A stretch of DNA of 64,000 nucleotides from Mycolicibacterium pyrenivorans (GCF_025821625.1 NZ_JACKSH010000119.1:1-64000), one strand, 5' to 3'; positions 1 to 12,225 are shown, counted from the first letter of the stretch. Numbers and translations are program-made. The notes: generated by a model from the sequence alone, not told the origin.

Positions 1-221
1 CTCATCTGCGCAATAACACGCCGAGAACGCTTGAGTCTCAACCAAAAGAACCGCTGAACAGCGAAAAGGCACCCACTAGAACACTAGGAGCGCCACATAC
101 ATGCGATACTACCGGCCGCCGGTGACAGAACTCGCCCACAATCCCCACCACCGCCGAGAATGCATCCACGGCGGTGAGACCCCTGAAAATTACCGCCGTA
201 GAAGCAATCTCGGCGAGAAAC

Positions 222-1397
222 CTAGCCGAGGAGATCGGCGATCGGCGCGCCCGACGCGATCTTGGCCCTGGTCTTCATCACCTTGCCGGGGAAACCGCCG
301 CCGACCACGCCGACGACAACCCCGTCGCGCTCGTAGTACGCGAGGAATTTGCGGCCGTCGTCCTCGACGACGTGCACGGTGTCGGTGGGCTCGGGCTCAC
401 CGAGACACTGGATCTTGACGTCGTACTGGTCGCTCCAGAAGTACGGCACCGATACCGCCGCGGGCGGATCCTGACCCAGCATCGACGGCACCAGCACCCT
501 GGCCTGGTCGGCCACATTGCTCCAATGCTCTACGCGCACTTGGCCTCCCACGGTGTCCCGCCAGGATGCCACGTCACCGATGGCCCAGACGTGGGGCGCA
601 CTCGCGCGGCCGGCATCGTCGCAGACCACGCCGTTGTCGACCTCGATGCCGCTGCCGTCGAGCCATTCGGTGGCCGGGCGGGAGCCGATGCCGACGACCA
701 CGATGTCGGCTTCCAGTTCGGTGCCGTCGCCCAGTGTCACCTTCTGCACGCGTTCCTCACCTGCGACCTCGGTGACGCCGACGCCGCAGCGCACGTCGAC
801 GCCCTCGGCCCGGTGCAGGCGGGTGACCAGCTCGCCGATCTTCTCGCCGAGCACCGACGCCAGCGGTGCGGGCTGCGGCTCGACCAGGACCACGTCGACG
901 CCGAGGCCGCGCAGGCTGGCGGCCACCTCACAGCCGATGAAACCTGCGCCGATGACCACCGCACGCCGGGCGGTGCCCGCCTCCTTGCGCAGCGCGAGAC
1001 TCTCGTCGAACGAGCGCAACACGTGAATGCCCGGCAGGTCGGGGAAAGACGGAATGCGCTTGGGCACCAGTCCCGTCGCGATGATCAGCTCGTCGTAGCC
1101 GAGTTGAGATCCGTCGGCCAGCGTCAAGGCCTTCGCGGAGGTGTCCAGCGACCGGGCGCCGTTGCCGAGCAGCATCGTGATGTCGTTCTCGGCGTAGAAC
1201 TCGGCCGGCTTGAGCGTGACGTCGTTCGTCTCGGCGCGCAGCACTTCCTTCGACAGCGGCGGCCGATCGTAGGGCAGATGGTCCTCGTCGCTGACGATCG
1301 TGATGGCTCCGGCGTACTCGGAACGACGCAGTTGCTCGGCCGTCCTGGCGGCGGCAAGCCCGCCGCCGACGATCACGACGCCTCCTGATGTGGTCAC
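222..1397 (-). CDS. FAD-dependent NAD(P)H:ferredoxin/rubredoxin-type reductase
   Basis: The 391-residue protein is a pyridine nucleotide-disulfide oxidoreductase-fold flavoprotein like the reductase partners of P450 and Rieske systems. An N-terminal FAD-binding motif (VIVGGGLAAARTAEQLR, near residue 7) and a second dinucleotide site (VVIGAGFIGCEVAASLRGLG, near 150) for NAD(P)H are visible. The late FAD motif (VWAIGDVASW, near 270) and a C-terminal domain complete the family layout. It probably passes electrons from NADH to a small iron-sulfur partner, but no ferredoxin or oxygenase gene is adjacent, so the partner is unknown. It ends at TAG 222 and starts 45 bp downstream of the Lrp gene on the same strand. 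Confidence 0.9.
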   Translation of the reverse strand: MTTSGGVVIVGGGLAAARTAEQLRRSEYAGAITIVSDEDHLPYDRPPLSKEVLRAETNDVTLKPAEFYAENDITMLLGNGARSLDTSAKALTLADGSQLGYDELIIATGLVPKRIPSFPDLPGIHVLRSFDESLALRKEAGTARRAVVIGAGFIGCEVAASLRGLGVDVVLVEPQPAPLASVLGEKIGELVTRLHRAEGVDVRCGVGVTEVAGEERVQKVTLGDGTELEADIVVVGIGSRPATEWLDGSGIEVDNGVVCDDAGRASAPHVWAIGDVASWRDTVGGQVRVEHWSNVADQARVLVPSMLGQDPPAAVSVPYFWSDQYDVKIQCLGEPEPTDTVHVVEDDGRKFLAYYERDGVVVGVVGGGFPGKVMKTRAKIASGAPIADLLG

Positions 1398-1442
1398 TTG
1401 GGTGTTCTACACGATCGCGTCGGGCCGAGGTGCGCCACCCCG

Positions 1443-1889
1443 TCAACCGGGGGCCCGCTCGATCAGGTTCGACAGCACCACGATGCTCTCGCTGCGCTCG
1501 ATGTCGGCGCTGGCGCGGATGCGTTCGAGGGCTTCCTCGAGGTGACGCATGTCGCGGGCGAGCACGTGCAGCATCGCGTCTGACGTGCCGGTGACCGTGG
1601 CCGCACTCACCACCTCGGGAATGTCCTTCCACGCCGCTCGTAGCTCGTCAGGGGCGATGGTGCCGTGGCAGTAGACCTGGACGTAGGCCTCGGTGGTCCA
1701 GCCGAGGGCGTTGCGGTCGATGACGGTGGTGAATCCGCGGATCACCCCGCTGTCGAGCATGCGGTCGACCCGCCGTTTGACCGCCGGCGCCGACAGGTTC
1801 ACCCGCTGGCCGATCTCGGCGAACGTGGCGCGCGCATGTTCGGCCAACTCGGCGAGGATGCGTTCGTCGGTGTCATCAAGACGGTCCAT
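1443..1889 (-). CDS. Lrp/AsnC family transcriptional regulator
   Basis: The 148-residue protein has the typical length of this family. An N-terminal AsnC-type helix-turn-helix (LDDTDERILAELAEHARATF through APAVKRRVDRM) is followed by a RAM ligand-binding domain (YVQVYCHG to the end). ATG 1889 is supported by an upstream GGAGGGATC ribosome site. It is divergent from the DDAH-like/rocD pair, the same arrangement I recall for Rv2324 beside Rv2323c-rocD in M. tuberculosis. It is therefore probably an amino-acid-responsive (arginine or ornithine) regulator of those genes and of itself. Confidence 0.92.
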   Translation of the reverse strand: MDRLDDTDERILAELAEHARATFAEIGQRVNLSAPAVKRRVDRMLDSGVIRGFTTVIDRNALGWTTEAYVQVYCHGTIAPDELRAAWKDIPEVVSAATVTGTSDAMLHVLARDMRHLEEALERIRASADIERSESIVVLSNLIERAPG

Positions 1890-1899
1890 GATCCCTCCT

Positions 1900-1979
1900 A
1901 CGCAACAAAGCTACGCCATCGGCACGCTGACGCAATAGATCACATGTAGACACGCAATAGTTGTCGATTGATTGCGCGT
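1900..1979. promoter_or_regulatory. Candidate Lrp/AsnC operator cluster in the divergent intergenic region
   Basis: ACGCAA boxes occur at 1900 (ACGCAACAA), 1930 (ACGCAATAG) and 1952 (ACGCAATAG), with an inverted copy ATTGCGCGT at 1971-1979. Spacings of 30 and 22 bp are near whole helical turns, as expected for an octameric Lrp-type regulator. The boxes lie between the regulator start (1889) and the DDAH-like start (2003). The function is inferred. Confidence 0.45.
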
Positions 1980-2002
1980 GAAGGTGTCCATATCGTTGAT
2001 TC

Positions 2003-2859
2003 ATGACGCTTTCTGATGGCGCCGGAGTCGTTGCGGCCCCCATCTCCGACGTCCGCGACGCCCGGTCGGCGCGGCCGCGCCGGTACGTCATGACCGCCCC
2101 GCACTTCTACGCCGTCGAGTACGTCATCAATCCGTGGATGGACACCGCGACACCCGTCGACGCACGGCGCGCTCTGCACCAGTGGGAAGCGCTGCGCCGG
2201 ACCTACACCGAACTCGGGCACACCGTCGAGCTCGTCGAGCCGGTGGCAGGGCTTCCGGACATGGTCTACGCCGCCAACGGCGGGCTCATCGTCAACGGCA
2301 GGGCGGTCGTCGCGCGTTTCGCCCACGCCGAGCGGGCCGGGGAATCCGTCGCCCACGCGGACTGGATGTCGCGCAACGGTTTCCAGCCCGCCGAGACCCG
2401 ACACGTCAACGAGGGCCAAGGCGACCTGCTGGTCGTCGGACCGATCATCCTGGCCGGCCATGGTTTCCGCACCGACCGGCGCGCCCACCGCGAAATCGCC
2501 GACCACGTCGGCATGCCGGTCATTCCCCTCGAGCTCGTCGACCCGCGCTTCTACCACCTCGACACCGCGCTGGCCGTCCTCGACGACCACACGATCGCCT
2601 ACTACCCGCCGGCGTTCACCGAGCGCTCCCGGATGACGATCGCCGGGCTGTTCCCCGACGCCATCCAGGTGGCCAGCGGCGACGCCTACGTCCTCGGCCT
2701 CAACGTCGTCTCCGACGGCCTCAACGTCGTGTTGCCGTCCGCGGCCACCGGCTTCGCCGGGCAACTCCGGCGGGCCGGCTTCCGGCCGGTCGGCGTGGAC
2801 CTGTCCGAGCTGCTCAAGGGTGGCGGATCCGTCAAATGCTGCACGCTGGAGGTACATCC

Positions 2860-2863
<4 letters not shown>
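2003..2863 (+). CDS. DDAH/arginine-dihydrolase-like amidinohydrolase
   Basis: The 286-residue protein belongs to the guanidine-modifying pentein superfamily. Visible signatures are DMVYAANGGLIV, EGQGDLL, the catalytic-His region FYHLDTALAVL and the C-terminal nucleophile region KGGGSVKCCTLEV, with Cys as likely nucleophile. Members hydrolyse methylarginine to citrulline, or arginine to citrulline or ornithine. Coupling to rocD by a 4-bp GTGA overlap makes arginine to ornithine degradation the most attractive reading, but the substrate cannot be read from sequence. ATG 2003 is used here. An internal ATG at 2090 (MTAPHFYAVEYV) is a possible alternative, because residues 1-29 look poorly conserved. 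Confidence 0.85.
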
Positions 2864-4964
<2,101 letters not shown>

Positions 4965-4976
4965 CTAACAGCAGAA

Positions 4977-4992
4977 CTAGAACGCGTTCTAG
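4977..4992. promoter_or_regulatory. KstR-like operator palindrome
   Basis: CTAGAACGCGTTCTAG is a perfect 16-bp palindrome. Its inner 14 bases match the published KstR consensus TNNAACNNGTTNNA. It lies 21 bp upstream of the SDR start codon at 4955 and downstream of the SHOCT gene stop at 5003. It is the only such site I saw in the window. Binding by KstR is inferred from the match. Confidence 0.6.
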
Positions 4993-5002
4993 AGGCTGCC
5001 GG

Positions 5003-5827
5003 TCAGAGGTCGGCGAGGATCTGCTGGCGCTTGCTGGCGTACTCGGCGTCGGTGATCGATCCGATCGCCCGGAGCGTCTCGAGCTCCTGAAGACGTTGGG
5101 CGGTCGTGGGTTCGGCCGACTCGACGTAGGGTGCCGCGGCGGGCACCGGCGGTGGCGCCGCCTGTCGCGCAGCGGCGTGGCGCACGATGGCCTGCACCTG
5201 TTGGCGCGCCGCCGGGTTGGACCGCAGGTCGATCATGTTGTCCATGCCGATGTTGTTGGCCTTGAGTACCTGCAGGATCTCCATCAGCGGTTCGGTCTGG
5301 CCGCTGAGGTCATAGGTCCGGCCCTCCTCGGCGATGCTGAAGGTCGCGGGCATCAACCCGCTCACCAAAGCGCTTCGCTGCCAATCGATCTGATACTCGT
5401 TCGTGACGGGATCGACCAGCGCGACGAGCTTGCGGCTGGTGATCATCGGCAACCGCGACACCGACGCGACCACCTGGTCCTGGGTCGAGAACGGCGTGAT
5501 GCCGGGACCGGAGACCTGCAGGTCGAGCTTCACCAGGGGCTGCTCGTTGATCCGGGTGTTGGTCTCGTGGATGCCGACGACCTGGGCCAACGCCAGCACC
5601 CCGGAGGCCTCCAGCTCCTGGGTCCTGGCCGCCGATTTGGAGCCGTAGAAGGTGATGGCCAGGGCGATCAGCACGTCGAGCGCGGTGATCAGCAGGCCCG
5701 TCCAGAACATCCAGCTGAACATCTGGCCGCCGCCTGCGACGAAGTAGATGACGAGGAAGATCGGGCCGACGATGCCGCACAACAGGACGAAGAGCTGGAC
5801 ACGGACGTAGCGCCAGAACGTGGACAT
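5003..5827 (-). CDS. Membrane protein with C-terminal SHOCT domain
   Basis: The 274-residue protein has two N-terminal transmembrane helices (residues about 10-30 and 38-62, VQLFVLLCGIVGPIFLVIYF then a second hydrophobic stretch). A cytoplasmic region follows with a proline/alanine linker (AAPPPVPAAAPYV), then a C-terminal SHOCT motif (TTAQRLQELETLRAIGSITDAEYASKRQQ). SHOCT domains are short oligomerisation modules on many actinobacterial membrane proteins. No catalytic motif is visible. Its specific role is unknown. Confidence 0.8.
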   Translation of the reverse strand: MSTFWRYVRVQLFVLLCGIVGPIFLVIYFVAGGGQMFSWMFWTGLLITALDVLIALAITFYGSKSAARTQELEASGVLALAQVVGIHETNTRINEQPLVKLDLQVSGPGITPFSTQDQVVASVSRLPMITSRKLVALVDPVTNEYQIDWQRSALVSGLMPATFSIAEEGRTYDLSGQTEPLMEILQVLKANNIGMDNMIDLRSNPAARQQVQAIVRHAAARQAAPPPVPAAAPYVESAEPTTAQRLQELETLRAIGSITDAEYASKRQQILADL

Positions 5828-5888
5828 GATCAGATTATCGCCGCAGCAGGCCGATATCGCCGAGGCTTTCGGCGCCGTGCGCCGCGAC

Positions 5889-6728
5889 TCACGACCGTGC
5901 GGTGACCACCATCTGACCGGCGAGCGGATCCTGGACCGGCGAGGGCCCGACGATCTGGTACAGCGGCATGGTCCAGGGATCCAGCGCGCTGGCGCTGCCG
6001 GCGTAGCTGGTGTGCGCCGCCACCGCCGCCGGGTTCATCGTGTCCTCGGCGTCGGGGTCGTAGTCACAGACCGCGTCGCCGACATCGCACACGCTGATCG
6101 TGCGGCTGCCCATCGACACGGGAAGCGGCGCCGGAGCGTGCGCGAGGATCGGCCAGTCCTGTGCGACGCCCTTGCCCGCGCCGGGAACGGACGTGACCGA
6201 GCCCAGGTTGATCGTGGGGTCCTGCGGCAACCGGTCACCATCGGCGATCAGCAGCGCGGCGGCCAGTTGGGGGTTGGCGTCGAGCGCGTGCAGATTGCGG
6301 TGCACCACCATCGCGCCCTGCGAGTAGCCCGCCAACACCACCTCGGTGGTCGGGCACTGCGCGGTGAACGTGGCGTACTGCGTGGCCAACGCGGCAGCGC
6401 CGGTGTCGACGCTGCCCATGAACCCGGCCCAGTCGAGGATGCCGCCGTCCTCCGGCACGGCCGTCGCCGGGTACTCGACGGCCTCGGCGGTGATCGTGCG
6501 GCCGTCCTGCTGGACCAGCCGGGCGAAATCGCGGTACGACTTGTAGACCACCCGGCCCATGCCGCCGTCGGCGGCGACATTGCCCGCGCGCTCACCCGAA
6601 CCTGCGGCGCCGATCCAGTGGACGTCAGGACAAGCGGGCTGCGCGGCCGCGGTCCCTGCCGACAGGCCGATCATGGCAGCGCCGGTCGCGATGGTGGCGG
6701 CCGCGACCGCAGTAATACGTCGTATCAA
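5889..6728 (-). CDS. Secreted cutinase-family serine esterase
   Basis: The 279-residue protein has a signal peptide (MIRRITAVAAATIATGAAMI then cleavage near AAAQP, residues 27-31). The mature domain shows the cutinase oxyanion region (HWIGAAGSGE, residues 37-46) and the nucleophile elbow GYSQGA with Ser136. Later Asp and His (CDVGDAVCDY, AAHTSYAG) are candidates for the rest of the triad. Mycobacterial cutinase-like proteins hydrolyse lipid or ester substrates outside the cell. The true substrate is unknown. The gene is transcribed alone between tuf and the SHOCT gene. Confidence 0.88.
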   Translation of the reverse strand: MIRRITAVAAATIATGAAMIGLSAGTAAAQPACPDVHWIGAAGSGERAGNVAADGGMGRVVYKSYRDFARLVQQDGRTITAEAVEYPATAVPEDGGILDWAGFMGSVDTGAAALATQYATFTAQCPTTEVVLAGYSQGAMVVHRNLHALDANPQLAAALLIADGDRLPQDPTINLGSVTSVPGAGKGVAQDWPILAHAPAPLPVSMGSRTISVCDVGDAVCDYDPDAEDTMNPAAVAAHTSYAGSASALDPWTMPLYQIVGPSPVQDPLAGQMVVTARS

Positions 6729-6835
6729 CTGAAAACCCTTTACCTAATCCCCCCGGCCGAACCCTCGACAGCCGTTGCCAGGTACATCGACCGGCCGCGG
6801 AGGTGCGTTACAGCACGCCCGTGCCGCCAAACGAA

Positions 6836-6867
6836 AGTGGCGCCCACCCTTTCGGGTGAGCGCCACT
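6836..6867 (-). terminator. Hairpin terminator downstream of tuf
   Basis: A 14-bp stem with one mismatch and a TTTC loop (arms 6836-6849 and 6854-6867) lies 21 bp past the tuf stop. No U-tract follows on the minus strand, as is common in mycobacteria. Confidence 0.7.
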
Positions 6868-6887
6868 GACGTTGGCTGGAACCTAGA

Positions 6888-8078
6888 TCACTTGACGATC
6901 TTGGTGACCCGGCCGGCGCCGACGGTACGGCCGCCCTCGCGGATCGCGAAGCGCAGGCCCTCGTCCATGGCGACGGGCTGGATCAGCTTGACGGAGATGT
7001 CGGTGTTGTCACCGGGCATCACCATCTCGGTGCCCTCGGGCAGGGTCACAACACCGGTCACGTCCGTGGTGCGGAAGTAGAACTGCGGCCGGTAGTTGTT
7101 GAAGAACGGCGTGTGACGGCCGCCCTCGTCCTTGGACAGGATGTAGACCTGGCCCTCGAACTCGGTGTGCGGGGTGGTGGTGCCCGGCTTGATGACGACC
7201 TGGCCGCGCTCCACGTCCTCGCGCTTGATGCCGCGCAGCAGCAGACCCACGTTGTCGCCGGCCTGGCCCTGGTCGAGCAGCTTGCGGAACATCTCCACAC
7301 CGGTGACCGTGGTCTTGGTGCTGGTCGGCTTGATGCCGACGATCTCGACTTCCTCGTTCACGTTGACCACGCCGCGCTCGACACGACCGGTGACCACGGT
7401 GCCGCGGCCGGTGATCGTGAAGACGTCCTCGACGGGCATCAGGAACGGCTTGTCGGTGTCGCGGACCGGGTCCGGGATCGACTCGTCGACGGCGTCCATC
7501 AGGTCCTCGACGGACTTGACCCACTTCTCGTCACCCTCGAGCGCCTTGAGCGCCGAGACGCGCACGACCGGGGCCTCCTCGTCGAAGTCCTGGGCGGCCA
7601 GCAGTTCGCGGACCTCCAGCTCGACGAGCTCGATGAGCTCCTCGTCGTCGACGGCGTCGGCCTTGTTCAGTGCGACCAGGATGTAGGGCACACCGACCTG
7701 GCGGGCCAGCAGCACGTGCTCGCGGGTCTGCGGCATCGGGCCGTCAGTGGCGGCGACCACCAGGATCGCGCCGTCCATCTGGGCGGCACCGGTGATCATG
7801 TTCTTGATGTAGTCAGCGTGACCGGGGGCGTCGACGTGCGCGTAATGGCGCTTCTCGGTCTGGTACTCCACGTGGGAGATGTTGATCGTGATACCGCGCT
7901 GACGCTCCTCAGGCGCATTGTCGATCTGGTCGAATGCGCGCGACTCGTTCAACGCGGGGTACTTGTCGTGCAGAACCTTGGTGATTGCTGCAGTCAGCGT
8001 GGTCTTGCCGTGGTCAACGTGACCGATGGTCCCGATGTTGACGTGCGGCTTCGTCCGCTCGAACTTCGCCTTCGCCAC
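6888..8078 (-). CDS. tuf: Elongation factor Tu
   Basis: The 396-residue GTPase delivers aminoacyl-tRNA to the ribosomal A site. The P-loop [10 protein letters not shown] (residues 19-28), switch [18 protein letters not shown] guanine-specificity motif and the beta-barrel domains 2 and 3 are all intact. It is the last gene of rpsL-rpsG-fusA-tuf, separated from fusA by 173 bp, so it may have its own promoter as well as readthrough. It is the only EF-Tu gene in the window. Confidence 0.99.
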   Translation of the reverse strand: MAKAKFERTKPHVNIGTIGHVDHGKTTLTAAITKVLHDKYPALNESRAFDQIDNAPEERQRGITINISHVEYQTEKRHYAHVDAPGHADYIKNMITGAAQMDGAILVVAATDGPMPQTREHVLLARQVGVPYILVALNKADAVDDEELIELVELEVRELLAAQDFDEEAPVVRVSALKALEGDEKWVKSVEDLMDAVDESIPDPVRDTDKPFLMPVEDVFTITGRGTVVTGRVERGVVNVNEEVEIVGIKPTSTKTTVTGVEMFRKLLDQGQAGDNVGLLLRGIKREDVERGQVVIKPGTTTPHTEFEGQVYILSKDEGGRHTPFFNNYRPQFYFRTTDVTGVVTLPEGTEMVMPGDNTDISVKLIQPVAMDEGLRFAIREGGRTVGAGRVTKIVK

Positions 8079-8170
8079 TGTGGTGTCCTCCTGGACTGTG
8101 TTGGTGCTTCTTGTAAAGCAGAGTTGATGTTTTCAGTTGTGTGGTCTTACCAGACCTACGAAACCCCGGG

Positions 8171-8280
8171 ATTACTGACCCGTGGCCTTCGCCGATCCGA
8201 TGGCTCGACTCCGGCTCAGCTCCGATCCTCGGCGCTGGCGCGCCTCGATTCTCACTGACCCGTCGCCTTCGCGATGATCT
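8171..8280. repeat. Imperfect copy of the fusA 3' end in the fusA-tuf spacer
   Basis: The last codons of fusA (around 8252-8280, ending in ATGQ and the stop) have an imperfect copy 80 bp further downstream. ACTGACCCGTSGCCTTCGC is found at both 8174 and 8254. It looks like a remnant of a small duplication in the intergenic spacer. Confidence 0.5.
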
Positions 8281-10363
8281 CCTTCGACACGTTCGCCGGA
8301 ACTTCGGCGTACGAGTCGAACACCATGGAGTAGTTCGCCCGGCCCTGGGTCTTCGACCGGAGGTCGCCGACGTAACCGAACATCTCTGACAACGGCACAT
8401 GCGCCCTGACGACGCGGGCACCGCTGCGCTCCTCCATGGCCTGGATCTGACCACGGCGGGAGTTCAGGTCGCCGATCACCTCACCCATGTAGTCCTCGGG
8501 TGTGGTGACCTCGACAGCCATGATCGGCTCGAGGATGACGGGCTGCGCTTGCTGTGCAGCCTTCTTGAGCACCTGCGAACCGGCCACCTTGAACGCCATC
8601 TCCGACGAGTCGACCTCGTGGAACGCACCGTCGAGCAGGATGACCTTCACGTTCACCAGCGGATAGCCGGCCAGCACGCCGTACTGCATGGCGTCCTGCG
8701 CACCGGCGTCCACCGACGGGATGTACTCGCGGGGGATGCGGCCGCCGGTGACCTTGTTCTCGAACTCGTAGGTCGCGCCGTCCTCGCCGCTGAAGGGCTC
8801 CAGCGAGATGAGCACCTTCGCGAACTGGCCCGAGCCACCCGTCTGCTTCTTGTGGGTGAACTCGACCTTCTCGACGGCGCGCTTGATGGTCTCCTTGTAG
8901 GCGACCTGCGGCTTGCCGACGTTGGCCTCGACCTTGAACTCGCGCTTCATCCGGTCGACGAGGATGTCCAGGTGCAACTCGCCCATGCCGCCGATGACGG
9001 TCTGGCCGGTCTCCTGGTCCAGGTGCACCTTGAAGGTCGGATCCTCCTCGGCGAGCTTCTGGATCGCGGTGCCCAGCTTCTCCTGGTCGCTCTTCGTCTT
9101 GGGCTCGATCGCCACCTCGATCACGGGATCGGGGAACGTCATCGACTCCAGCACGACCTGCTGATTCGAGTCGGACAGCGTGTCACCGGTGGTGGTGTCC
9201 TTCAGCCCGATGACGGCGTAGATGTGCCCCGCGGAGGCCCGTTCGACCGGGTTCTCCTTGTTGGAGTGCATCTGGAACAGCTTGCCCAGCCGCTCCTTCT
9301 TGCCCTTGGTGGCGTTGATGACCTGCGAACCGGACTCGACGGTGCCGGAGTAGACGCGGACGTAGGTCAGCTTCCCGAAGAACGGGTGCGTCGCGACCTT
9401 GAACGCCAGCGCTGAGAACGGCTCGTCGGTGGACGGCTTGCGGGTGATCTCCTCGTCCTCTTTGCCGGGTGCGTGGCCGACGGCCGGGGGCACGTCCAGC
9501 GGCGAGGGCAGGTAGTCGATGACCGCGTCCAACATGGGCTGCACGCCCTTGTTCTTGAACGCCGAACCACACAGCACCAGGTATGCCTGCGAGGAGATCG
9601 TCAGCTTGCGCAGCGCGCCCTTGATCTCGTCGATCGTCAGCTCTTCGCCGCCGAAGTACTTCTCGAGCAGCGCCTCGTCGGTCTCGGCGACGGCTTCGAG
9701 CAGCTTGGTGCGGTACTCGTCTGCCTTCTGTTGGAGGTCGTCGGGAAGGCTGGACAATTCCACGACGTCGTACTTCTCGCCGAGCTTGGCCTCGGCGCTC
9801 CACACCTTGGCCTTCATCTCGACCAGGTCGACGACGCCGGCGAAGTCACCCTCGCTGCCAACCGGCAGCTGGATGGGGATGACGTTGGCGCCGAGGCGCT
9901 CTTCCATCGTGCGCACCGAGAAGTAGAAGTCCGCGCCGATCTTGTCCATCTTGTTGACGAAACAGATGCGGGGGACGTCGTACTTGTCGGCCTGGCGCCA
10001 CACCTGCTCGGACTGCGGCTCCACGCCTTCCTTGCCGTCGAAGACGGCGACGGCACCATCGAGGACGCGCAGCGAGCGCTCCACCTCGACGGTGAAGTCG
10101 ACGTGGCCGGGGGTGTCGATGATGTTGATCTGGTTGTCGTTCCAGAAGCAGGTGGTGGCAGCCGAGGTGATAGTGATACCCCGCTCCTGCTCCTGCTCCA
10201 TCCAGTCCATCGTGGCGGCGCCATCGTGAACTTCACCGATCTTGTAGCTGATACCGGTGTAGTAGAGGATGCGCTCGGTCGTCGTCGTCTTACCGGCGTC
10301 GATATGCGCCATGATGCCGATGTTGCGGACCTTCGTGAGGTCGGTCAGCACGTCCTGTGCCAC
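8252..10363 (-). CDS. fusA: Elongation factor G
   Basis: The 703-residue translocase GTPase drives tRNA-mRNA translocation and ribosome recycling. The G1 motif AHIDAGKTT (near residue 19), the DTPGHVDF switch [12 protein letters not shown] and the EF-G-specific domains IV and V are present at full length. It sits between rpsG and tuf in the canonical str operon, 80 bp downstream of the rpsG stop. The reading frame is intact and codon use matches its neighbours. Confidence 0.99.
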   Translation of the reverse strand: MAQDVLTDLTKVRNIGIMAHIDAGKTTTTERILYYTGISYKIGEVHDGAATMDWMEQEQERGITITSAATTCFWNDNQINIIDTPGHVDFTVEVERSLRVLDGAVAVFDGKEGVEPQSEQVWRQADKYDVPRICFVNKMDKIGADFYFSVRTMEERLGANVIPIQLPVGSEGDFAGVVDLVEMKAKVWSAEAKLGEKYDVVELSSLPDDLQQKADEYRTKLLEAVAETDEALLEKYFGGEELTIDEIKGALRKLTISSQAYLVLCGSAFKNKGVQPMLDAVIDYLPSPLDVPPAVGHAPGKEDEEITRKPSTDEPFSALAFKVATHPFFGKLTYVRVYSGTVESGSQVINATKGKKERLGKLFQMHSNKENPVERASAGHIYAVIGLKDTTTGDTLSDSNQQVVLESMTFPDPVIEVAIEPKTKSDQEKLGTAIQKLAEEDPTFKVHLDQETGQTVIGGMGELHLDILVDRMKREFKVEANVGKPQVAYKETIKRAVEKVEFTHKKQTGGSGQFAKVLISLEPFSGEDGATYEFENKVTGGRIPREYIPSVDAGAQDAMQYGVLAGYPLVNVKVILLDGAFHEVDSSEMAFKVAGSQVLKKAAQQAQPVILEPIMAVEVTTPEDYMGEVIGDLNSRRGQIQAMEERSGARVVRAHVPLSEMFGYVGDLRSKTQGRANYSMVFDSYAEVPANVSKEIIAKATGQ

Positions 10364-10443
10364 GGCTAGATTCCCACTCTTTCGCTTGCTAGTTAGGTGT
10401 TCGGTTGCGCCCTGCGGTCAGCGCTGAACGCGGGCGAGCTGAG

Positions 10444-10914
10444 TCACCAGCGGTAGTGCGCGAAGGCCCGGTTCGCCTCGGCCATCTTGTGGGTGTCCTC
10501 GCGCCGCTTGACGGCGGCACCCAGGCCATTGCTCGCGTCCAGGATCTCGTTGGCGAGCCGCTCGACCATGGTCTTCTCGCGACGGGCCTTGGAGAAGCTG
10601 ACCAGCCAGCGCAGCGCCAGCGTGGTGGACCGCTCCGGGCGGACCTCGACGGGCACCTGGTAGGTGGCGCCACCGACGCGGCGGCTACGCACCTCGAGTG
10701 CCGGCTTGACGTTGTCCAGAGCGCGCTTGAGGGTGACCACCGGGTCGGTGCCGGTCTTGTCGCGAGCCTGTTCCAGCGCACCATAGACAATGCGCTCGGC
10801 CAGCGATTTCTTCCCATCCAGCAGCACTTTGTTGACCAGCTGGGTGACGAGCTGCGATCCGTAGACCGGGTCGTTCACCAGCGGACGCTTCGGCGCGGGC
10901 CCCTTGCGCGGCAT
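10444..10914 (-). CDS. rpsG: 30S ribosomal protein S7
   Basis: The 156-residue S7 protein is of usual length. It nucleates assembly of the 30S head and contacts 16S rRNA. The start [20 protein letters not shown] is characteristic. Its ATG (10914) shares one base with the rpsL stop (TGATG), so the pair is translationally coupled. Confidence 0.99.
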   Translation of the reverse strand: MPRKGPAPKRPLVNDPVYGSQLVTQLVNKVLLDGKKSLAERIVYGALEQARDKTGTDPVVTLKRALDNVKPALEVRSRRVGGATYQVPVEVRPERSTTLALRWLVSFSKARREKTMVERLANEILDASNGLGAAVKRREDTHKMAEANRAFAHYRW

Positions 10915-11288
10915 CAGCTCTTCTCCTTCTTCGCGCCGTAGCGGCTACGGGCTTGCTTGCGGTTCTTCACACCCTGGGTGTCGAGCGAGCCGCGGATGAT
11001 CTTGTAGCGCACACCGGGAAGGTCCTTCACACGCCCGCCGCGCACCAGCACCATCGAGTGCTCCTGCAGGTTGTGGCCCTCGCCGGGGATGTAGGCGGTG
11101 ACCTCGACCGCGCTGGTCAGCCTCACACGCGCGACCTTGCGCAGCGCGGAGTTCGGCTTCTTCGGGGTCGTGGTGTACACGCGAGTGCACACGCCACGGC
11201 GCTGCGGGCTGCCCTTGAGGGCGGCCGTCTTCACCTTGGCGATCTTGTCGCGGCGACCCTTGCGGACCAGCTGGTTGATGGTTGGCAT
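10914..11288 (-). CDS. rpsL: 30S ribosomal protein S12
   Basis: The 124-residue S12 protein controls decoding fidelity and is the target of streptomycin-resistance mutations. The start at ATG 11288 gives the conserved [16 protein letters not shown]. Lys43 (codon 11160-11162) and Lys88 (codon 11025-11027) are both wild type, so no S12-based streptomycin resistance is encoded. It is first in the str operon. Open frame upstream of 11288 is not part of the protein. Confidence 0.99.
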   Translation of the reverse strand: MPTINQLVRKGRRDKIAKVKTAALKGSPQRRGVCTRVYTTTPKKPNSALRKVARVRLTSAVEVTAYIPGEGHNLQEHSMVLVRGGRVKDLPGVRYKIIRGSLDTQGVKNRKQARSRYGAKKEKS

Positions 11289-11649
11289 GTACCGGCTTCC
11301 TGTGTTGCTCGTCGGTGTGACGTGTCGTTCTGTCGTGCTTCTGAAGTTCTCGTGTCCTGCAGTTTTGCCCCTCCGGGTTACCCCGCGGCCGGGCGTGTCG
11401 CACGCGCCAGCCGAGAAACATTTCGAGGCAGCGCCTACGTTTCCAAGGCATGGCGGACATGCAAAGTTGCCCGGCGTGCAGGCATGCTCGCGAGTCGTGA
11501 GAACCGCGAGCGCCTTATCTGCCAGGCACGATCGTCCACGATACCAGGGCAGACCGCGCCGCTCCAAACCCGCTCAAGAGCGCCTCGGCGTGGCGTTCAT
11601 GCAGGTCAACGCCACCGTCTGCGCTACCCGCGATGCTACCCGCGATCCG
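11289..11649. other. Intergenic leader/promoter region of the str operon
   Basis: The 361 bases between rpsL and the upstream TetR gene hold no convincing gene. They should contain the str-operon promoter and a long untranslated leader. A candidate promoter is annotated separately. No ribosomal-protein-binding structure could be recognised with certainty. Confidence 0.6.
11538..11567 (-). promoter_or_regulatory. Candidate SigA-type promoter of rpsL
   Basis: On the minus strand TTGGAG (11562-11567) and TATCGT (11538-11543) are separated by 18 bp, with a TGG extension before the -10. It lies 250 bp upstream of rpsL. This was found by eye only. Confidence 0.4.
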
Positions 11650-12225
11650 TCATCGGCTTCGCATGCCGGCGGCCAGCCTCATCACCATGTCCGCGAACAC
11701 CCCGTCCGTGTCGATGCCGGCCATCACGCCGGTCATCTCCAGGAGCACGAAGCCGTGCATGGCCGACCAGAACTCCAGTGCGGCGAAGAACGCCGCCTCG
11801 GTGTCCAGTCCATAGGCGGACAGCACCGCGATCACGGGCGCTGCGGCGGCCCTGGTGGCCTCGGTGAACTCCGGATCGTCACCGCCAAGCGGCATCCTGG
11901 TGAACGCGGAGTACCGGCCCGGATGGTGGTGCGCATAGCTGCGGTAGGCGCCGGCCATCACCATCACCGCATCGTCGGGGGTGCGACCCTGCCCGACCGT
12001 GTTGAGCATGTCGATGATGTCGCCGACCACCCGCATCCGCACGGTCCGGCGCAGGTCGTCGAGGCTGTGCACGTGGTTGTAGAGAGACGGCCCCTTGGTG
12101 CCCAGCTGGTTGGCCAGCGCGTTGATCGTCAGCGCGTCCCAGCCCTCGCGGTCCAGGAAGGTCAGCGCGGCGTTGACGATGGAGTCACGGCTCAGCTTCG
12201 TCGACCGCGGCGGCCGAGCTGCCAT
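11650..12225 (-). CDS. TetR family transcriptional regulator (Rv0681-like)
   Basis: The 191-residue protein has an N-terminal TetR helix-turn-helix (SRDSIVNAALTFLDREGWDA then LTINALANQLGTKGPSLYNHV) and a C-terminal ligand domain of the kind often paired with this variant (PGRYSAFTRMPLGG). ATG 12225 is preferred because GAGGGGGAT sits 9 bp upstream. ATG 12261 would add MGGANYLRGIGE. Its position immediately upstream of rpsL matches Rv0681 in M. tuberculosis. The ligand is unknown. Confidence 0.88.
   Translation of the reverse strand: MAARPPRSTKLSRDSIVNAALTFLDREGWDALTINALANQLGTKGPSLYNHVHSLDDLRRTVRMRVVGDIIDMLNTVGQGRTPDDAVMVMAGAYRSYAHHHPGRYSAFTRMPLGGDDPEFTEATRAAAAPVIAVLSAYGLDTEAAFFAALEFWSAMHGFVLLEMTGVMAGIDTDGVFADMVMRLAAGMRSR

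Noticed and set aside
1..221. Possible gene or terminator at the left edge
   Set aside because: Only a weak 7-bp hairpin (149-155/170-176) is visible and no frame with family features. The region is too short to judge.
2134..2859. N-terminal extension of the rocD frame across the DDAH-like gene
   Set aside because: The extension is Arg/Pro-rich noise in another frame of the DDAH-like gene. GTG 2860 gives the normal length.
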